Source of the DNA: Corallococcus macrosporus DSM 14697
Lineage (GTDB): Bacteria > Myxococcota > Myxococcia > Myxococcales > Myxococcaceae
Direction of reading: 5' to 3'
NCBI RefSeq assembly: GCF_002305895.1
Contig: NZ_CP022203.1
Span: 1,900,501-1,964,500 of the forward strand
DNA length: 64,000 bases
In this document: positions 55,229-63,047 of the stretch, in pieces
Position numbering within the stretch: position 1 is the first letter of the stretch
How the letters are laid out: each line of letters starts with the position of its first letter
Program-made: the position numbers and the translations under genes
Notes under the pieces: generated by a model
What the model was told of the DNA's origin: nothing
Seen by the model: the letters and a program-made list of their open reading frames with translations, nothing else
Database searches by the model: none

Positions 55229-55800
55229 TGAGAGATGATCTGCCAAAGGAGCAGGCTTCTCCAAGGAAGGATGGGATTGACGTAGAAATCATTCGTCCAC
55301 TGGCTGAGGAGCGTGAGGAGGGCGGCACTCGCGAGGCCCGAGACGGCCATCCGCCTCCAGCCTGGCGACGCTCGCTTCGTGCAGAGCCAGACAAGGGCCG
55401 CCGTCGAGATGGCGGCGCTTGCCGTCCACCAGAGGACAGCGGAGCCTCTGAGGTTGTCCACTTCAATGGGCGTGGTGACAAGCACCCATCCAAGCATTGC
55501 TGCGGAGGGTACGTAACGAACGAACGCAGTGGTGATGATTCCGGCCCAGCACGCGCTCGGTCCCTTCCGGCCGAACATGACGACGGCAAGGAGCTGTGCA
55601 AGTCCAAGGAGGAGCTCCGAAAGTGGAGAACCCAGGCCGAGGCAGTCGCCTTGCCCGCCACTTAAGGTGTAGCTCCCTCCGAACGCAAATCCCCCTGCGA
55701 TGGTAAGGCTCGCGATGACTGAGGCCCAGGTCCAACCGACCCAGCGAATCCATTCCTTGTGACCGGACGGGCGAGGGGATGCGCTGTGCGCTGTCTGCAT
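55225..55800 (-). CDS. membrane protein, paralogue 2 of a local three-copy family
   Basis: A 191-aa multi-pass protein. It shares SYTLSGGQGDCLGLGSPLSE with paralogue 1, and the blocks ACWAGIITTAFVRYVPSAAM and AVLWWTASAAISTAALVWLC with both paralogues. Five to six hydrophobic helices are predicted. Its stop overlaps the HEAT-repeat gene. A gap of 67 bases separates it from paralogue 3. Function unknown; the conserved GGxGDC loop may be external and functionally important. Confidence 0.72.
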   Translation of the reverse strand: MQTAHSASPRPSGHKEWIRWVGWTWASVIASLTIAGGFAFGGSYTLSGGQGDCLGLGSPLSELLLGLAQLLAVVMFGRKGPSACWAGIITTAFVRYVPSAAMLGWVLVTTPIEVDNLRGSAVLWWTASAAISTAALVWLCTKRASPGWRRMAVSGLASAALLTLLSQWTNDFYVNPILPWRSLLLWQIISQ

Positions 55801-55867
55801 TTGCCGATGATACTGGGAGCGACCGCCGCTTGTCCCGCTCCCTGTTGGATACGGTATTCGGGGTGGC

Positions 55868-56455
55868 TCAGGGAGAGCGCATCACCGCGACGGGCATGAC
55901 GCCTTTCCCGTTCCACGGCAGGGGAGAATCGATGCCGGAGTTGTCGCGATGGCTGAGCAGTCCCAGCAGCGCGACGCTCGCCAGTCCTGAGATGACCAGC
56001 ATTCGCCAACCCGGGCGCTCTCGCTTCATGCAGAGCCAGATGATGGCAGCGCTTGAAACGATGGCCCGCAGCGTCCACCAGAAGTATGCGGAGCGATGCA
56101 GGGGGCCCATTTCAAAGTCAGGTGGTGGGGAGGTTGCAAGCCAGGCGAGGAGCACCATGGTGGGGACGTACCTGATGAACTCGCTGGTGATGATGCCCGT
56201 CCAGAGCGCCTTGGGGCCGCTCCTGCCGTACAGGCTGACGGCAAGGGGCTGCGCAATGCAGATGAGCACATCTGCAAGCGCATAGCGCTGAAACATGCAC
56301 TCCCATCCGCCAGTGAGCGTGTAGAGCGGTCCGAAGGTAAGGACCTTTTCCAAGGCGATGATGGCCATGCTGGAGAGCCAGGCCCAGCCGACCCAGCGGC
56401 CCCATTCTGGGATGCCGATTCTCTGCGTGGTGGTTGAAGCCGCCGGAGGTTCCAT
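55868..56455 (-). CDS. membrane protein, paralogue 3 of a local three-copy family
   Basis: A 195-aa multi-pass protein, first in the run of three. It keeps PLYTLTGGWECM (GGxGDC degenerate to GGWEC), KALWTGIITSEFIRYVP and RSAYFWWTLRAIVSSAAIIW. The central block is nearly identical to that of paralogue 1. It is the probable first gene of the group 56455-54006, all on the minus strand with short gaps. Upstream (56456-56644) is a 189-base divergent gap shared with the Crp/Fnr gene. Confidence 0.72.
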   Translation of the reverse strand: MEPPAASTTTQRIGIPEWGRWVGWAWLSSMAIIALEKVLTFGPLYTLTGGWECMFQRYALADVLICIAQPLAVSLYGRSGPKALWTGIITSEFIRYVPTMVLLAWLATSPPPDFEMGPLHRSAYFWWTLRAIVSSAAIIWLCMKRERPGWRMLVISGLASVALLGLLSHRDNSGIDSPLPWNGKGVMPVAVMRSP

Positions 56456-56644
56456 TCGCTGAGGATACCAGGAGGCGGCTGGCGGTGATGAGGACGGTCA
56501 TTTTGAACGCCTGCTCGATTCGGAGCCGCGACCCGATTGGCCAGCTCGGAGGGCGCTCCGGTGCCCTGGCCGGATGCACATTTTCGGGCCACGTCCGCCG
56601 GTCTGATGGGATGATGCGGCTTCCTCCGGTCGCGCAGTGCCCAC

Positions 56645-57250
56645 ATGAAACACAGACTCGTCGACTACTTCCGCCGCATCGCTCCTTTGTCGGACGAGGA
56701 GGCCCTGGCCATCCTGGACAGCATGGTGGTGAAGACCTGCCCGAAAGGCACGCACCTGCTCATGGCGGGCCAGGTCTGCACCGAGGCCTACTTCGTCCTC
56801 CAGGGCTGCGTCCGCCAGTACTCCGTCGTTGACGGTGAGGAGCGGAGCAGCGGGTTCTTCACCGAGGACGAATGGGTCCTCTCGATTCACAGCATGGTGA
56901 ACCAGACCCCGGCGGAGCACTTCCTGGTCTGCGTGGAAGACACCACGGTGGTGGTCGGCACGGAGCAACGCGAGGGGGACCTGTATCGACGCTTCCCCCG
57001 CTTCGAGAGCATCTCCCGGATGGTGATGCAGAAGGTCCTGGCGGAGCAGCAGGAGCGGTTCGCTTCGTACCTCACCGATACCCCGGAGCAGCGCTACCTC
57101 AAGCTCTCGAAGACGCGGCCGGACATGCTTCAGCGGATTCCGCAGTATCAACTGGCCAGCTACATCGGCGTGCAACCCGAGTCGCTGAGCCGGATCCGAA
57201 AGCGCATTGCCACGCGCGGCAAGCCGGCTACGCCGCGACGGAAGGGGTGA
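56645..57250 (+). CDS. Crp/Fnr-family transcriptional regulator
   Basis: A 201-aa regulator. Residues about 20-115 form a cyclic-nucleotide-binding-type beta barrel (GTHLLMAGQVCTEAYFVLQG, VVDGEERSSGFFTEDEWV). A dimerisation helix follows (SRMVMQKVLAEQQERFASYL). The C-terminal winged helix has IPQYQLASYIGVQPESLSRI. The cAMP-contacting residues of Crp are not all present, and there are no Fnr cysteines, so the ligand is unknown. Its 3' end overlaps the convergent DUF4386 gene by 23 bases; Crp-like regulators of this type are often beside DUF4386 genes. Confidence 0.88.
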   Translation: MKHRLVDYFRRIAPLSDEEALAILDSMVVKTCPKGTHLLMAGQVCTEAYFVLQGCVRQYSVVDGEERSSGFFTEDEWVLSIHSMVNQTPAEHFLVCVEDTTVVVGTEQREGDLYRRFPRFESISRMVMQKVLAEQQERFASYLTDTPEQRYLKLSKTRPDMLQRIPQYQLASYIGVQPESLSRIRKRIATRGKPATPRRKG

Positions 57251-57893
57251 CGGTTCGGAACCCCTTGGCGATGAGCCAGCCGCCCAGGAACAGCTCGAAG
57301 AGGCCTCCGGGGCCGGAGAAGAAGATGCCCCACGGCAGCCCGAAGAGCTCGAGCACGGCCCCCAGCGCCAGAAGCCCGTAGCCCAGCGCGCCCACCAGCG
57401 GGAGCAATGAGGGAAGAAGCCGGGCGCGGTACAGCGATAGGCAGAACGCCACGCTGCCGGTCCCCAGGATGATCATCGCGAGCTGGTACGCCCAGAAGTT
57501 CCCCTTCGAGAGAAGTCGGGTCAGGGTCACCAGTTCCGGCGCCGGCTGCCCTTGCGCGGAAGCTCCGAGCTGAAGGATGCACAGGAGGAAAATCACTCCG
57601 ATGATGAGGACCAGCGCCTCCATGACCCGCGTGCAGACGTACGCGACGGCGATGCTCGGGCTCCGCGCTCGGAGGATCGGAAAGCACAGCACGCCAATCC
57701 CGACGACGAGGATGGAGTTCAACAGGAGCAGCAGCGCGCCCCCGACGAACAGCGTCCTCTGCCCGGCCACTACGGCCAGGTGCTCCGGCTCCTGCAGGAT
57801 GGAGGTGACGAGCGCGGTGCCGATGCCGTAGGCGAAGAATGGAAGGAGAAAGAGGACTCCCAGAGAGCGGGAGTGAAGGCGGGTGGTGCTCAT
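57228..57893 (-). CDS. DUF4386 multi-pass membrane protein
   Basis: A 221-aa membrane protein with six hydrophobic segments (for example LGVLFLLPFFAYGIGTALV, LFVGGALLLLLNSILVVGI, ALVLIIGVIFLLCILQLG, LPLVGALGYGLLALGAVLEL). The layout and the family pattern KGNFWAYQLAMIILGTGS match DUF4386, a family of unknown function. ATG 57893 with GGAG upstream is preferred to an upstream start at 57962. It is convergent with the Crp/Fnr regulator, which may control it. Confidence 0.82.
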   Translation of the reverse strand: MSTTRLHSRSLGVLFLLPFFAYGIGTALVTSILQEPEHLAVVAGQRTLFVGGALLLLLNSILVVGIGVLCFPILRARSPSIAVAYVCTRVMEALVLIIGVIFLLCILQLGASAQGQPAPELVTLTRLLSKGNFWAYQLAMIILGTGSVAFCLSLYRARLLPSLLPLVGALGYGLLALGAVLELFGLPWGIFFSGPGGLFELFLGGWLIAKGFRTVTPSVAA

Positions 57894-58072
57894 CGAGAGG
57901 GCTCCAGAACGTTCAGGGACGTTGTGGCCTCGAGAGTAGGGAGGAGGCGCCCTTGCCCTCATTGATGAGGGTTAATAACCCGGTTCCCTTATCGGGACTG
58001 GGTGGGTGAAATCGGTGGAAGTGCCATCCGCAGAGCATTGCGGCGCCCTCTCCTCCAGTAGAAGCGAGGGAC

Positions 58073-58822
58073 TTATCGGGCCGCGAGTTCGTTGAAGCGG
58101 ACTCCCGTCAAGGAAAGTCGCCGCACGGAGTCCGCCATTCGTTCGCTGGCCACGATGAATGTGGGCCAGTCGTGTAGCCGAAAAAGATCTGGAGGCTCTG
58201 GTATCGAATGTAGGTCGAGAGTCGGTGGCTGAGGTAGCCCGTGACGGGGCATCCCGCACGTCGAGCAGGCTTGGCTCATTTCAGGAGACACGCCATCAAG
58301 GTGCAGTCGGCCATGAAGTTCCAACTGCATGGCGAGCAACTCAGGTGGGTTCTTGCCGCGGTACTGCACATTCAACGTGCAGCCTGAAAGGCCTTGGATG
58401 CCCGCCGCCTGAAGACGCTCCACGGCTTCACGGCGGATGTAAAGCGACCAGGGGTTCTGCATGAAGAGGTCGCCAAAGGCCCCGCTGCCCGTACCTGTGG
58501 GCGGACCAAAATCTGCGCCCGGTTCCAGCCGAGCCCAACTGGGCGCGAGAGGTCGGACCCGTTCTCTCAATCGAGAGAACTCCTCGAGGCTGACCTGCCG
58601 GCCTGGATTTTCGAATGCCTGTCGCTCCGGGAGGCTCGACAGGTCTACGCATGGGTACTGGAGACCAGCCCAGCCTCCCGCAGCTCCACATGCGTCGCAG
58701 GGACTGACGCCTGGGAACCCCCAGGGAGGGCGCGCTCGTAGGCTACCGGTGAACTCAGTGGTCCTGTCTTCTTCGACCACATAGAACTTCAAGAGCGCAG
58801 CCTCCTGGGTCGTCACCTTCAT
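58073..58822 (-). CDS. double-CXXCG-motif protein, probable immunity protein of a SitA-type toxin
   Basis: A 249-aa protein of the Myxococcus paralogue family named for its two CxxCG motifs: CDACG near residue 42 and CSTCG near 187, likely one zinc site. Family members sit directly after lipoprotein toxin genes of the TIGR02269/SitA type and act as cognate immunity proteins in kin discrimination by outer-membrane exchange. Here the gene starts inside the stop codon of a 28-codon remnant of such a toxin (58819-58905, ATGA overlap), so the toxin is lost and the immunity gene is an orphan. No SitB homologue is near. The role as orphan immunity is inferred. Confidence 0.85.
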   Translation of the reverse strand: MKVTTQEAALLKFYVVEEDRTTEFTGSLRARPPWGFPGVSPCDACGAAGGWAGLQYPCVDLSSLPERQAFENPGRQVSLEEFSRLRERVRPLAPSWARLEPGADFGPPTGTGSGAFGDLFMQNPWSLYIRREAVERLQAAGIQGLSGCTLNVQYRGKNPPELLAMQLELHGRLHLDGVSPEMSQACSTCGMPRHGLPQPPTLDLHSIPEPPDLFRLHDWPTFIVASERMADSVRRLSLTGVRFNELAAR

Positions 58823-58905
58823 CGCTTGCAGTACGGCATGAGCTTCCCATCCGGTTCAGAGCGGAAGCGCAGGTCGTCAGCGTGGCCGTAGATGACGACG
58901 TCGGG
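58819..58905 (-). pseudogene. C-terminal stub of a probable SitA/TIGR02269-type toxin
   Basis: An open frame of 28 codons ends in TGA that overlaps the ATG of the double-CXXCG gene. It reads PDVVIYGHADDL then RFRSEPDGKLMPYCKR. This resembles the compact end of a folded domain, not random frame noise, and sits exactly where the toxin gene of a SitA/immunity pair would end. Upstream the sequence runs straight into the Sua5 coding region, so everything before it has been deleted. Family assignment is from context and recollection of such tails, not from a search. Confidence 0.5.
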
Positions 58906-58910
58906 ACGCG

Positions 58911-59873
58911 CTATCCCCGCGGAGCTGCGGCGCGCGACAGCCGGTCCCGGACCGCGATGCCCAGCCCGCTCTCCGCCGGGAGGCACGCCACCAGCACGTC
59001 GTGCCCCTGTGCATCCGCCTCACGCAGCCGGGCGTACAGCACACGCGCAGCCCCAGCAGGCTCATCCGGTACATCGAAGCGCGGCACATCAGCTGGCAAC
59101 GCAAGGCTCGCCGGTCCCAGCACACCCACGCGCAATCCCTGTCCACGCAACTCCTGGACCCGCGCCACGGCCTGTCCGGGCTCCACCAGCACCACACCGG
59201 CACGCGGCGCGTAGTGCGACTCCAGTGAACCCGACACGCGCACCTTGGACGTCGTCCGCACCGGCACCTTCCGCCCCAGCACCCGCTCCACGTTCTCCGC
59301 CGCCAGTCCACCGGGCCGCAGAATCGCGGGCTCCTCCGAGCTCAAGTCCACGATGGTCGACTCCACGCCCACCGTGCACGGGCCTCCATCCAGGACCAGG
59401 TCCACGTCGCCACCCAGGTCCTCCCGCACGTGTTCCGCAGTCGTGGGGCTGACCTTCCCGAACCGGTTCGCGCTCGGCGCGGCAAGCCCACCGCCCAGCC
59501 TCCGCAGCACCGCGAGCGCCACCGGGTGATTCGGTACACGCAGGGCCACCGTGTCCTGCCCCCCCGTGACAGCATCCGTGGCCCGGGCGGTGCGCTTCAG
59601 CACCAGCGTCAACGGCCCCGGCCAGAAGGCCTCGGCCAGCTTCCTCGCGGCCTCCGGGACTTCATGGGCCCAGGCGCCCAGGTGCTCCACCCCCGGGATG
59701 TGGACGATGAGCGGGTGGGTGGCGGGACGGCCCTTGATGGCGAAGACGCGGCGTACTGCCAGCTCGTCCTCCGCGTTGGCGGACAGACCGTAGACGGTTT
59801 CCGTCGGCAGGGCGACGACACCACCGCGCCGCAGCAATTCCACCGCGCGTTCAAGGGACTCTGGAGCAATCAT
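58911..59873 (-). CDS. sua5: L-threonylcarbamoyladenylate synthase (Sua5/YrdC family)
   Basis: A 320-aa Sua5-type enzyme that makes threonylcarbamoyl-AMP for the universal t6A37 modification of ANN-decoding tRNAs. The YrdC domain shows LPTETVYGL, KGRPATHPLIVH, WPGPLTLVLKR, APSANRFGKVSPT and GVESTIVDL. The C-terminal Sua5 domain follows after residue about 205 with SHYAPRAGVVL. ATG 59873 is chosen; upstream in-frame starts run over the neighbouring gene. Its start is 31 bases from that of the divergent TIGR01777-type gene. The 3' end abuts the toxin stub, but the domain appears complete. Confidence 0.93.
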   Translation of the reverse strand: MIAPESLERAVELLRRGGVVALPTETVYGLSANAEDELAVRRVFAIKGRPATHPLIVHIPGVEHLGAWAHEVPEAARKLAEAFWPGPLTLVLKRTARATDAVTGGQDTVALRVPNHPVALAVLRRLGGGLAAPSANRFGKVSPTTAEHVREDLGGDVDLVLDGGPCTVGVESTIVDLSSEEPAILRPGGLAAENVERVLGRKVPVRTTSKVRVSGSLESHYAPRAGVVLVEPGQAVARVQELRGQGLRVGVLGPASLALPADVPRFDVPDEPAGAARVLYARLREADAQGHDVLVACLPAESGLGIAVRDRLSRAAAPRG

Positions 59874-59904
59874 GCGCCGCCGCACTGTCGCCCCAGGAGG
59901 GAAC

Positions 59905-61326
59905 ATGGGCAAGTCGCACGTCTTCGATGCTCGCAGCCGGATGCCCGTCTCAGCCAGTGACCTCTTCGCCTGGCATGCCCGGGAAGGGGCGTTCGAGCGC
60001 CTGGCGCCCCCCTGGGAGCGGATGGAGGTACTGGAGCGCACCGGCGACGGCATCCGCACCGGCGCCCGCGTCGTCGTCCGCATGCGCGTGGGCCCCGTCC
60101 CCCAGCGCCTGGTGGCCGAGCACACCGCCTACTCCGAAGGCGCCATGTTCCAGGACACCCAGCGGTCCGGCCCCTTCACGAAGTGGGTCCACACCCACCG
60201 GATGTGGCCCGAGCCCACCACGGGCACGTCCATCCTGGACGACGAGGTGGAGTACATCCTCCCCGTGGGCCCGCTGGGCAGCCTCTTCGGCGGAGGCTTC
60301 GCGCGCCGCACCCTGGAGCGGATGTTCGCGTACCGGCACCGCATCACCCGCGAGGACCTCAAGCGCCACGCCGCCTTCGCGGGGCAAGGGCCGCTCACCA
60401 TCGCCGTCACCGGTGCCTCGGGGCTGGTCGGCTCCTCGCTGGTGCCCTTCCTCACCACCGGCGGCCACACCGTGAAGCGCCTGGTGCGCGGCAAGGCGGA
60501 CCCCGCGCGGAGCGAGGTCGCCTGGGCGCCCGACAAGGGCGAGGTGGACACCGACGCGCTCGAAGGCGTGGACGCCGTGGTGCACCTCGCTGGAGTCAAC
60601 GTGGCGGGCCAGCGTTGGACCCCCGAGTACAAGGACGCCATCCTCAAGAGCCGCACCCAGGGCACCCGCACCCTGGCCGAGGCCCTGGCGCGCATGAAGC
60701 GCAAGCCGAAGGTGCTCGTCTCCGCGGGCGGCAGCAGCATCTACGGCGACCGTGGCGACGAGCTCCTCACCGAGGAGAGCAGCACCGACGGGAAGGGCTT
60801 CCTCTCCCAGGTCTCACGCGAATGGGAGGCCGCCGCCGAGCCCGCCGAGGCCGCCGGCATCCGCGTGGTCCACCTGCGCATCGGCCCCGTGCTGGACGCG
60901 CGCGAGGGCGCCCTGGCGAAGATGCTCCCCGCGTTCCTCGCGGGCGGCGGCGGGCCCATCGGCTCCGGGCGGCAGTGGATGAGCTGGGTGGCGCTGGAGG
61001 ACGTGCTCGGCCTCATCCACTTCTCCCTCTTCACCGAGGCGGCGCGCGGCGCCCTCAATACCGTCGCGCCGGGGGCCGTGAGACAGGCGGACTTCGCCCG
61101 GACCCTGGGCAAGGTGCTGCGGCGCCCGGCTGTCTTCCCGGTCCCCGCGCCCGTGGTCCGCACGCTCTTCGGTCAGATGGGGCAGGAGGCGCTGCTGGAC
61201 GGCGCGCGAATCGTGCCCCAAGCGGCCCAGCGGCTGGGGTTCGCCTTCCTCCTTCCCGACCTGGAGGGCGCGCTGCGTTTCACCCTGGGTCGCACGACGG
61301 AGGGCCCTGAATACCGCCATTCTTGA
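59905..61326 (+). CDS. TIGR01777-type SDR epimerase-like protein with N-terminal SRPBCC domain
   Basis: A 473-aa fusion. Residues about 1-160 are a START/SRPBCC-like ligand-binding domain (FAWHAREGAFERLAPPWERM, GARVVVRMRVGP). Residues about 170-473 are the TIGR01777 atypical SDR (YfcH, human SDR39U1): TGASGLVGSSL, VHLAGVNVAG, SRTQGTRTLAEAL, SAGGSSIYGDRG, and the C-terminal DUF1731 region (ALLDGARIVPQAAQRLGF). AGGAGGGAAC precedes ATG 59905. The substrate is unknown. Confidence 0.9.
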   Translation: MGKSHVFDARSRMPVSASDLFAWHAREGAFERLAPPWERMEVLERTGDGIRTGARVVVRMRVGPVPQRLVAEHTAYSEGAMFQDTQRSGPFTKWVHTHRMWPEPTTGTSILDDEVEYILPVGPLGSLFGGGFARRTLERMFAYRHRITREDLKRHAAFAGQGPLTIAVTGASGLVGSSLVPFLTTGGHTVKRLVRGKADPARSEVAWAPDKGEVDTDALEGVDAVVHLAGVNVAGQRWTPEYKDAILKSRTQGTRTLAEALARMKRKPKVLVSAGGSSIYGDRGDELLTEESSTDGKGFLSQVSREWEAAAEPAEAAGIRVVHLRIGPVLDAREGALAKMLPAFLAGGGGPIGSGRQWMSWVALEDVLGLIHFSLFTEAARGALNTVAPGAVRQADFARTLGKVLRRPAVFPVPAPVVRTLFGQMGQEALLDGARIVPQAAQRLGFAFLLPDLEGALRFTLGRTTEGPEYRHS

Positions 61327-61398
61327 CGGGGCCGGCGCTTGACAATCCCCTCCGCTGCGCCAGAAGAAACGACGCATACGAAGGGGAGAGGACACCTG

Positions 61399-62328
61399 AT
61401 GATTCAGGTCGAAGGGCTGACCAAGTACTACGGTGAGCACGCGGCGATCCGGGAGCTGGCCTTCACCATCAGCCAGGGAGAAGTGATTGGCTTCCTGGGC
61501 CTCAATGGCGCTGGAAAATCGACGACGCTGAAGGTCCTGGGGTGCGTGCTGCTGCCGACCTCGGGGCGCGTCGTCATCGACGGCCATGACGTGGTGAGCA
61601 ATGCCCACGAGGTCCGCCAGCGCATCGGCTACCTGCCGGACGTGCCTCCGCTCTATGACGAGATGACGGTGGGTGAGTACCTGGCCTACGTCGCGCAGCT
61701 CCGCGGCGTCACGGCCCGGGACACCGCCAGCCGCGTGGGCGAGGCCGAGGAGAAGACCGGCCTTCGCGACGTCCACGGCGAGCTCATCTCCACGCTCAGC
61801 CATGGCTACCGTCAGCGCGTGGGCGTGGCGCAGGCGCTGGTGCACAAGCCCGCGCTGCTCATCCTCGACGAGCCCACCAGCGGCCTGGACCCGCGGCAAA
61901 TCGTGGAGATGCGCGACGTCATCCGCGGGCTGAAGGGCGCGCACACGGTGCTCGTCTCCAGCCACATCCTCCCCGAAATCTCCCAGACGTGTGACCGGCT
62001 GCTCATCATCCACAAGGGGATGCTGGTGGCGCAGGGCACGGAGGAGGAGCTGGCCGCGAAGATGGGCGGCCGGGGCACCATCGAGCTGGAGGTGCGCGGC
62101 GACAAGGCGCGCGCGGTGGAGGTGCTCCAGGGCTTCGGCGCGGTGGAGGTGGACCGCGCGGCGGACGGCCTGGTGGCGCTGACGGTGCGGACCTCCCCGG
62201 ACCGGCGTCCCCAGGTGGCGCAGGCGGTGGTGGGCGCGGGTCTGGAGTTGTTGCGGCTGGACCAGGGCGCCGGCCAGCTCGAATCCATCTTCCTGCGGCT
62301 GACACACGGCCAGGAGGTGCGCGCGTGA
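61399..62328 (+). CDS. ABC transporter ATP-binding protein (GldA-like)
   Basis: A 309-aa ABC ATPase. Walker A is GLNGAGKST (about 35-43), the Q-loop region is GYLPDVPPLYDEM, the signature reads LSHGYRQRV (LSxGYRQR, as in GldA and ABC-2 exporters), Walker B is LLILDEPTSGLDP, and the switch His is in VSSHIL. The C-terminal 75 residues form the extra domain typical of GldA/CcmA-like subunits. It couples by a 4-base overlap to the permease gene. The order ATPase, permease, GldG-like protein matches the gldA-F-G type exporter described for gliding bacteroidetes and found widely elsewhere. Confidence 0.92.
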   Translation: MIQVEGLTKYYGEHAAIRELAFTISQGEVIGFLGLNGAGKSTTLKVLGCVLLPTSGRVVIDGHDVVSNAHEVRQRIGYLPDVPPLYDEMTVGEYLAYVAQLRGVTARDTASRVGEAEEKTGLRDVHGELISTLSHGYRQRVGVAQALVHKPALLILDEPTSGLDPRQIVEMRDVIRGLKGAHTVLVSSHILPEISQTCDRLLIIHKGMLVAQGTEEELAAKMGGRGTIELEVRGDKARAVEVLQGFGAVEVDRAADGLVALTVRTSPDRRPQVAQAVVGAGLELLRLDQGAGQLESIFLRLTHGQEVRA

Positions 62329-63047
62329 AGGCGCTGCTCATCGCCCGCCGCGAGCTGTCCGCGTACCTGCGCACGCTCAGCGGCTACGTCATCATCGCGG
62401 TCATCCTCGCGTTGAACGGCTTGTTCTTCAACGCGTACGCCCTGGGTGGCGCCAGCAAGCGCTCCGCCGAGGTGCTGTCCCAGTTCTTCTACTATTCGAG
62501 CGGCTTCACCATCGTCGCCTCGGTGTTCATCTCCATGCGCCTCTTGGCCGAGGAGCGCCAGACGGGCACGCTGCCGCTGTTGTACTCGTCACCGCTGCGC
62601 GACAGGGACATCGTGCTGGGCAAGTTCCTGGCGGGGCTGGCCTTCCTGGCGCTGTACGTGGCGTGCACGGTGTACATGCCGCTGCTGGTGATGGTGAACG
62701 GCAAGGTGTCCTTCGGGCACGTGGCGGCGGGGTACCTCGGCCTGCTGCTGTTGGGCAGCGCGTCGCTGGCGGTGGGGACCTTCGGCTCCGCGCTGGCGCG
62801 CAACCAGTTGCTCGCGGCGATTACCTCCGCGGTGATGCTGGTGGCCCTCATCCTGTGCTGGCTGCTGGCCCGCATCACCGAGCAGCCGCTGGCGGACGTC
62901 TTCAGCGCGATGTCGCTGTGGAATCAGCACTTCCCGCCGTTCCAGGTGGGGCTCATCCACGTGCGTGACGTCGTCTACTACCTCGTGGTCACCTACGTGG
63001 CGCTGTTCGCGGCCACGCGGGTGCTCGAGGCGCGGAGGTGGCGATGA
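62325..63047 (+). CDS. ABC-2 type permease (GldF-like)
   Basis: A 240-aa integral membrane subunit with six hydrophobic helices. It has the ABC-2 N-terminal pattern (ARRELSAYLRTLSGYVIIAV) and the conserved loop LLAEERQTGTLPLLYSSPLR, followed by IVLGKFLAGLAFLALYV. It starts with GTG 62325 overlapping the ATPase stop and ends by overlapping the next gene (ATGA), so all three subunits are translationally coupled. It is expected to form the membrane channel. The transported substrate is unknown. Confidence 0.9.
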   Translation: MKALLIARRELSAYLRTLSGYVIIAVILALNGLFFNAYALGGASKRSAEVLSQFFYYSSGFTIVASVFISMRLLAEERQTGTLPLLYSSPLRDRDIVLGKFLAGLAFLALYVACTVYMPLLVMVNGKVSFGHVAAGYLGLLLLGSASLAVGTFGSALARNQLLAAITSAVMLVALILCWLLARITEQPLADVFSAMSLWNQHFPPFQVGLIHVRDVVYYLVVTYVALFAATRVLEARRWR

